Shown here: positions 62,274 to 64,000 of the stretch, in pieces
Position numbering within the stretch: position 1 is the stretch's first letter
How the letters are laid out: every line of letters begins with the position of its first letter
Assembly (NCBI GenBank): GCA_965200975.1
Contig: OZ241740.1
Location: 496,001 to 560,000, forward strand
DNA from: S5-327 sp965200975
GTDB taxonomy: Bacteria > Chloroflexota > Dehalococcoidia > Lucifugimonadales > Australimonadaceae
Reading direction: 5' to 3'
DNA: 64,000 nt
The notes under the pieces: model-generated
Seen by the model: the letters and a program-made list of their open reading frames with translations, nothing else
What the model was told of the DNA's origin: nothing
Databases searched by the model: none
Made by a program: the position numbers and the translations under genes

Positions 62274-62720
62274 CTATTGGCCTACCGCGACGAGCTCCAT
62301 ATCGACGCGGCTAGGATGGCCGCGAGTGATTACGTCGTAGGCCGTGTCGTTGATGAAGAGCAGCTGGCCATCAGCGTCCGTAATCTTGGCGAGGAGCCCG
62401 TACGTGTTGCGGGAGTCGATGGCGTTCGGGTGGTAACGCACCGCGAAACCCACAGGCGATGGCCCCGGATCCGCAATAGCCTGCTCTGCAATGAGAACGG
62501 ACGAGGCGTCGATCAGCGTTACGTCCCGCAGTTGCACAACGAGAGAGGCGCCGGGCGGGATTGCCGGGGCTGCGGGAAAGGAGACTTTGCCGATGACCGA
62601 TTCGCTGAGCAAGAATGCGTCAGGAGTCGCCGTCGCCTCCACTGGCGCCGGCGGAGGCTCGGAACTGCAGGCGGCGGCGAGCCCCGCCGCTGCCGCAAGT
62701 ACGGCGAGAAGGACGTTCAT
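62274..62720 (-). CDS. YbaY/YscW-family lipoprotein
   Basis: A 148-aa lipoprotein: signal peptide with lipobox LAAAC (Cys 18), short Pro/Thr spacer, then the YbaY-like beta-sandwich (IPPGASLVVQLRDVTLIDAS, LIAEQAIADPGPSPVGFAVR, NAIDSRNTYGLLAKITDADG, FINDTAYDVITRG). Family members are small envelope proteins of poorly known role. It starts 3 nt after the rnhA-moaC stop, so it is co-transcribed with it. Confidence 0.82.
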   Translation of the reverse strand: MNVLLAVLAAAAGLAAACSSEPPPAPVEATATPDAFLLSESVIGKVSFPAAPAIPPGASLVVQLRDVTLIDASSVLIAEQAIADPGPSPVGFAVRYHPNAIDSRNTYGLLAKITDADGQLLFINDTAYDVITRGHPSRVDMELVAVGQ

Positions 62721-62723
62721 CGC

Positions 62724-63764
62724 CTACTCCGCCTGGTAGTCGCCATGCGTCCCGCCCGCTTTCGCGAGTAGGCGGATGCCGCCGATCGTCATGGCGCGGT
62801 CTGAAGCCTTGCACATGTCGTAAATCGTGAGCGCTGCTGCGCTGGCGGCGGCGAGCGCCTCCATCTCGACGCCGGTCTTGGCCGTCGTGCGGGCGCGAGC
62901 CGTGATCGCCACCTGACCATGCTGCGGATCCGTCTCGAAGTCGACCTCGACGTGGGAGAGGGGTATCTGGTGGGCCAGAGGGATAAGCTCCCACGTGTGC
63001 TTCGCCGCGTTGACGCCGGCAATCCGCGCGACAGTGAAGACGTCGCCCTTCGGCATCTTGCCCTGAAGAATGAGAGCGAGCGTCTCCGGACGCATCGTTA
63101 TGGCCGCCGCCGCCGTCGCCTCGCGGTCCGAGTCGGGCTTCTCCCCGACGTCGACCATCCGCGCGGCGCCCTGAGCGTCGATGTGAGTGAGGCCTCGCTG
63201 CTCCCCGGGCGCCCTGCTCGCGCCCTCATGGACGGCGGTTGGCTCTGGACGCTCTCTTCCGGTTGACGTTCCTGCGCCGCTTCCCCTGAACGCGGAGGGC
63301 GCCGCACTGTTCCCTCGCCCGGAAGCGCCTTGAGAGCCGGGGCGGGCGCCGCGCGCGCCGGGGATGTCTCGCGCATTCTTCATGGCGGCCACGGCGAGCC
63401 GGTCGGCCTGCTCGTTCTGCGGATGCCCGTCATGCCCCCGCACCCACTTGAAATCGACGTTGCGCTGCGCGATGAGCCGGTCCAGCTCCTCCCAGAGATC
63501 CCGGTTGGCGTTCCGCTTCCATCCCTTGGTCATCGTCTTCACGACGTACTCGCTGTCGGAATGCACGACAACGGCGGCGCCGGCGGGAGTAGCCCCGATT
63601 CCCTTGATCGCGGCGGTGATCTCCATGCGGTTGTTGGTGGTGCCGGGATCGGCGCCGGAGAGCTGCTCGGTCTGCCCGTCATGTTCGATGATTGCGGCCC
63701 ACCCTCCCGGGCCGGGGTTTCCGAGGCAGGAGCCGTCGGTGTAGATGTTGTGCGTTGGCGTCAT
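62724..63764 (-). CDS. RNase HI - MoaC fusion protein
   Basis: One 346-aa frame with two complete enzymes. Residues 1-130 are RNase HI, which removes RNA from RNA-DNA hybrids: catalytic D10 (YTDGSCLGNPGPGGWA), E48 (NNRMEI), D70 (VHSDSEY), D121 (GHPQNEQADRLA). Residues 191-346 are cyclic pyranopterin monophosphate synthase (MoaC): THIDAQGAARMVDVGEK, QGKMPKGDVFTVARIAGVNA, IPLAHQIPLSHVEV, KTGVEMEALAAAS, YDMCKASDRAMTIGGIRLL. A 60-residue Gly/Ser/Ala/Arg linker joins them. No in-frame ATG, GTG or TTG occurs between codon 129 and codon 202, so MoaC cannot be started separately at a usual codon. ATG 63764 has GGGAGGGG upstream. Confidence 0.9.
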   Translation of the reverse strand: MTPTHNIYTDGSCLGNPGPGGWAAIIEHDGQTEQLSGADPGTTNNRMEITAAIKGIGATPAGAAVVVHSDSEYVVKTMTKGWKRNANRDLWEELDRLIAQRNVDFKWVRGHDGHPQNEQADRLAVAAMKNARDIPGARGARPGSQGASGRGNSAAPSAFRGSGAGTSTGRERPEPTAVHEGASRAPGEQRGLTHIDAQGAARMVDVGEKPDSDREATAAAAITMRPETLALILQGKMPKGDVFTVARIAGVNAAKHTWELIPLAHQIPLSHVEVDFETDPQHGQVAITARARTTAKTGVEMEALAAASAAALTIYDMCKASDRAMTIGGIRLLAKAGGTHGDYQAE

Positions 63765-63914
63765 AGTGGGCCCCTCCCTAATCCTCCCCCGGCGCGGAGG
63801 AGTCGTGATGTAGCGTTGCCCCCCATCCGCAAGCCTGCGCTCATCTCCTTGCGTTACGTACAACGCAGGCAGGGAGCATGAAGTTCTCCCCGGCGCGCCT
63901 GGGACAGGCGGCGT

Positions 63915-63957
63915 TGCGTCCCTCCCTCGCTGCAGGCGCAGTCTGCGCAGGGACGCA
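63915..63957. other. Structured GC-rich sequence at window end
   Basis: TGCGTCCCT (63915-63923) is complementary to AGGGACGCA (63949-63957), enclosing GCGCAGTCTGCGC. It is upstream of rnhA-moaC and may terminate a gene beyond the window or fold in the rnhA leader. No gene is seen from 63765 to 64000. Confidence 0.4.
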
Positions 63958-64000
63958 GCCACTAGGGTAGAGGCCGGGAGCGGGGACGGGCAACGCCCGA

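Overview
The window is a 64 kb stretch of a high-GC bacterial chromosome, densely packed with housekeeping genes and showing no phage, transposase, CRISPR array, tRNA or rRNA. Gene content suggests a member of the Chloroflexota, perhaps Dehalococcoidia or SAR202-like. The grounds are menaquinone genes, Thr/Pro-rich 'TPTPTP' lipoproteins, a tripartite-tricarboxylate receptor, a bicupin, a Gal80-like oxidoreductase and a long RecG. This placement is an inference from gene style; no marker tree could be run.

Layout. 1-11 kb: a truncated rel/spoT, hisS, a lipoprotein with an apparently dead HtrA-like domain, prfA-prmC, menB, menA, a large orphan VWA protein and a GNAT. 11-28 kb, mostly minus strand: rpoB-rpoC, argF-der-plsY, a decayed Fic gene in an AT-rich patch, sucC-sucD, and a 3-hydroxyisobutyrate-dehydrogenase-like / amidase / small membrane protein operon. 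28-39 kb: a membrane-anchored CAP protein behind a 38-codon Cys-rich ORF, a Gal80-like oxidoreductase, recG, a TctC-type lipoprotein, thrB-lysC, a frameshifted CoA-binding gene and a TPR protein. 39-50 kb: a cytochrome-b/Fe-S oxidoreductase, a bicupin, and pheS and pheT separated by an inverted infC-rpmI-rplT operon, with moeA and a small gene behind pheT. 50-56 kb: a redox and peroxide-defence stretch (two thioredoxin-fold lipoproteins, DUF3501, katG, rubrerythrin). 56-64 kb: three GT2 glycosyltransferases, a sugar nucleotidyltransferase, pcrA, a YbaY-like lipoprotein and an RNase HI-MoaC fusion.

Three genome-style signals recur. (1) A ~45-60 bp hairpin repeat is scattered through nine intergenic loci, once as a four-copy tandem array, always on the same strand. 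(2) At least nine operon-leading genes have a TANNNT box ending 6-9 nt before the start codon and no Shine-Dalgarno, the signature of leaderless mRNAs, whereas operon-internal genes carry good SDs. (3) Several genes (infC, prmC, the GNAT, the TctC-like lipoprotein) appear to start at ATA or CTG, two of them overlapping the preceding stop codon.

The most distinctive single gene is an uninterrupted rnhA-moaC fusion whose linker has no in-frame ATG, GTG or TTG. I found no clearly new multi-gene system; the novelty is in genome organisation, start-site usage and a few unusual protein architectures.
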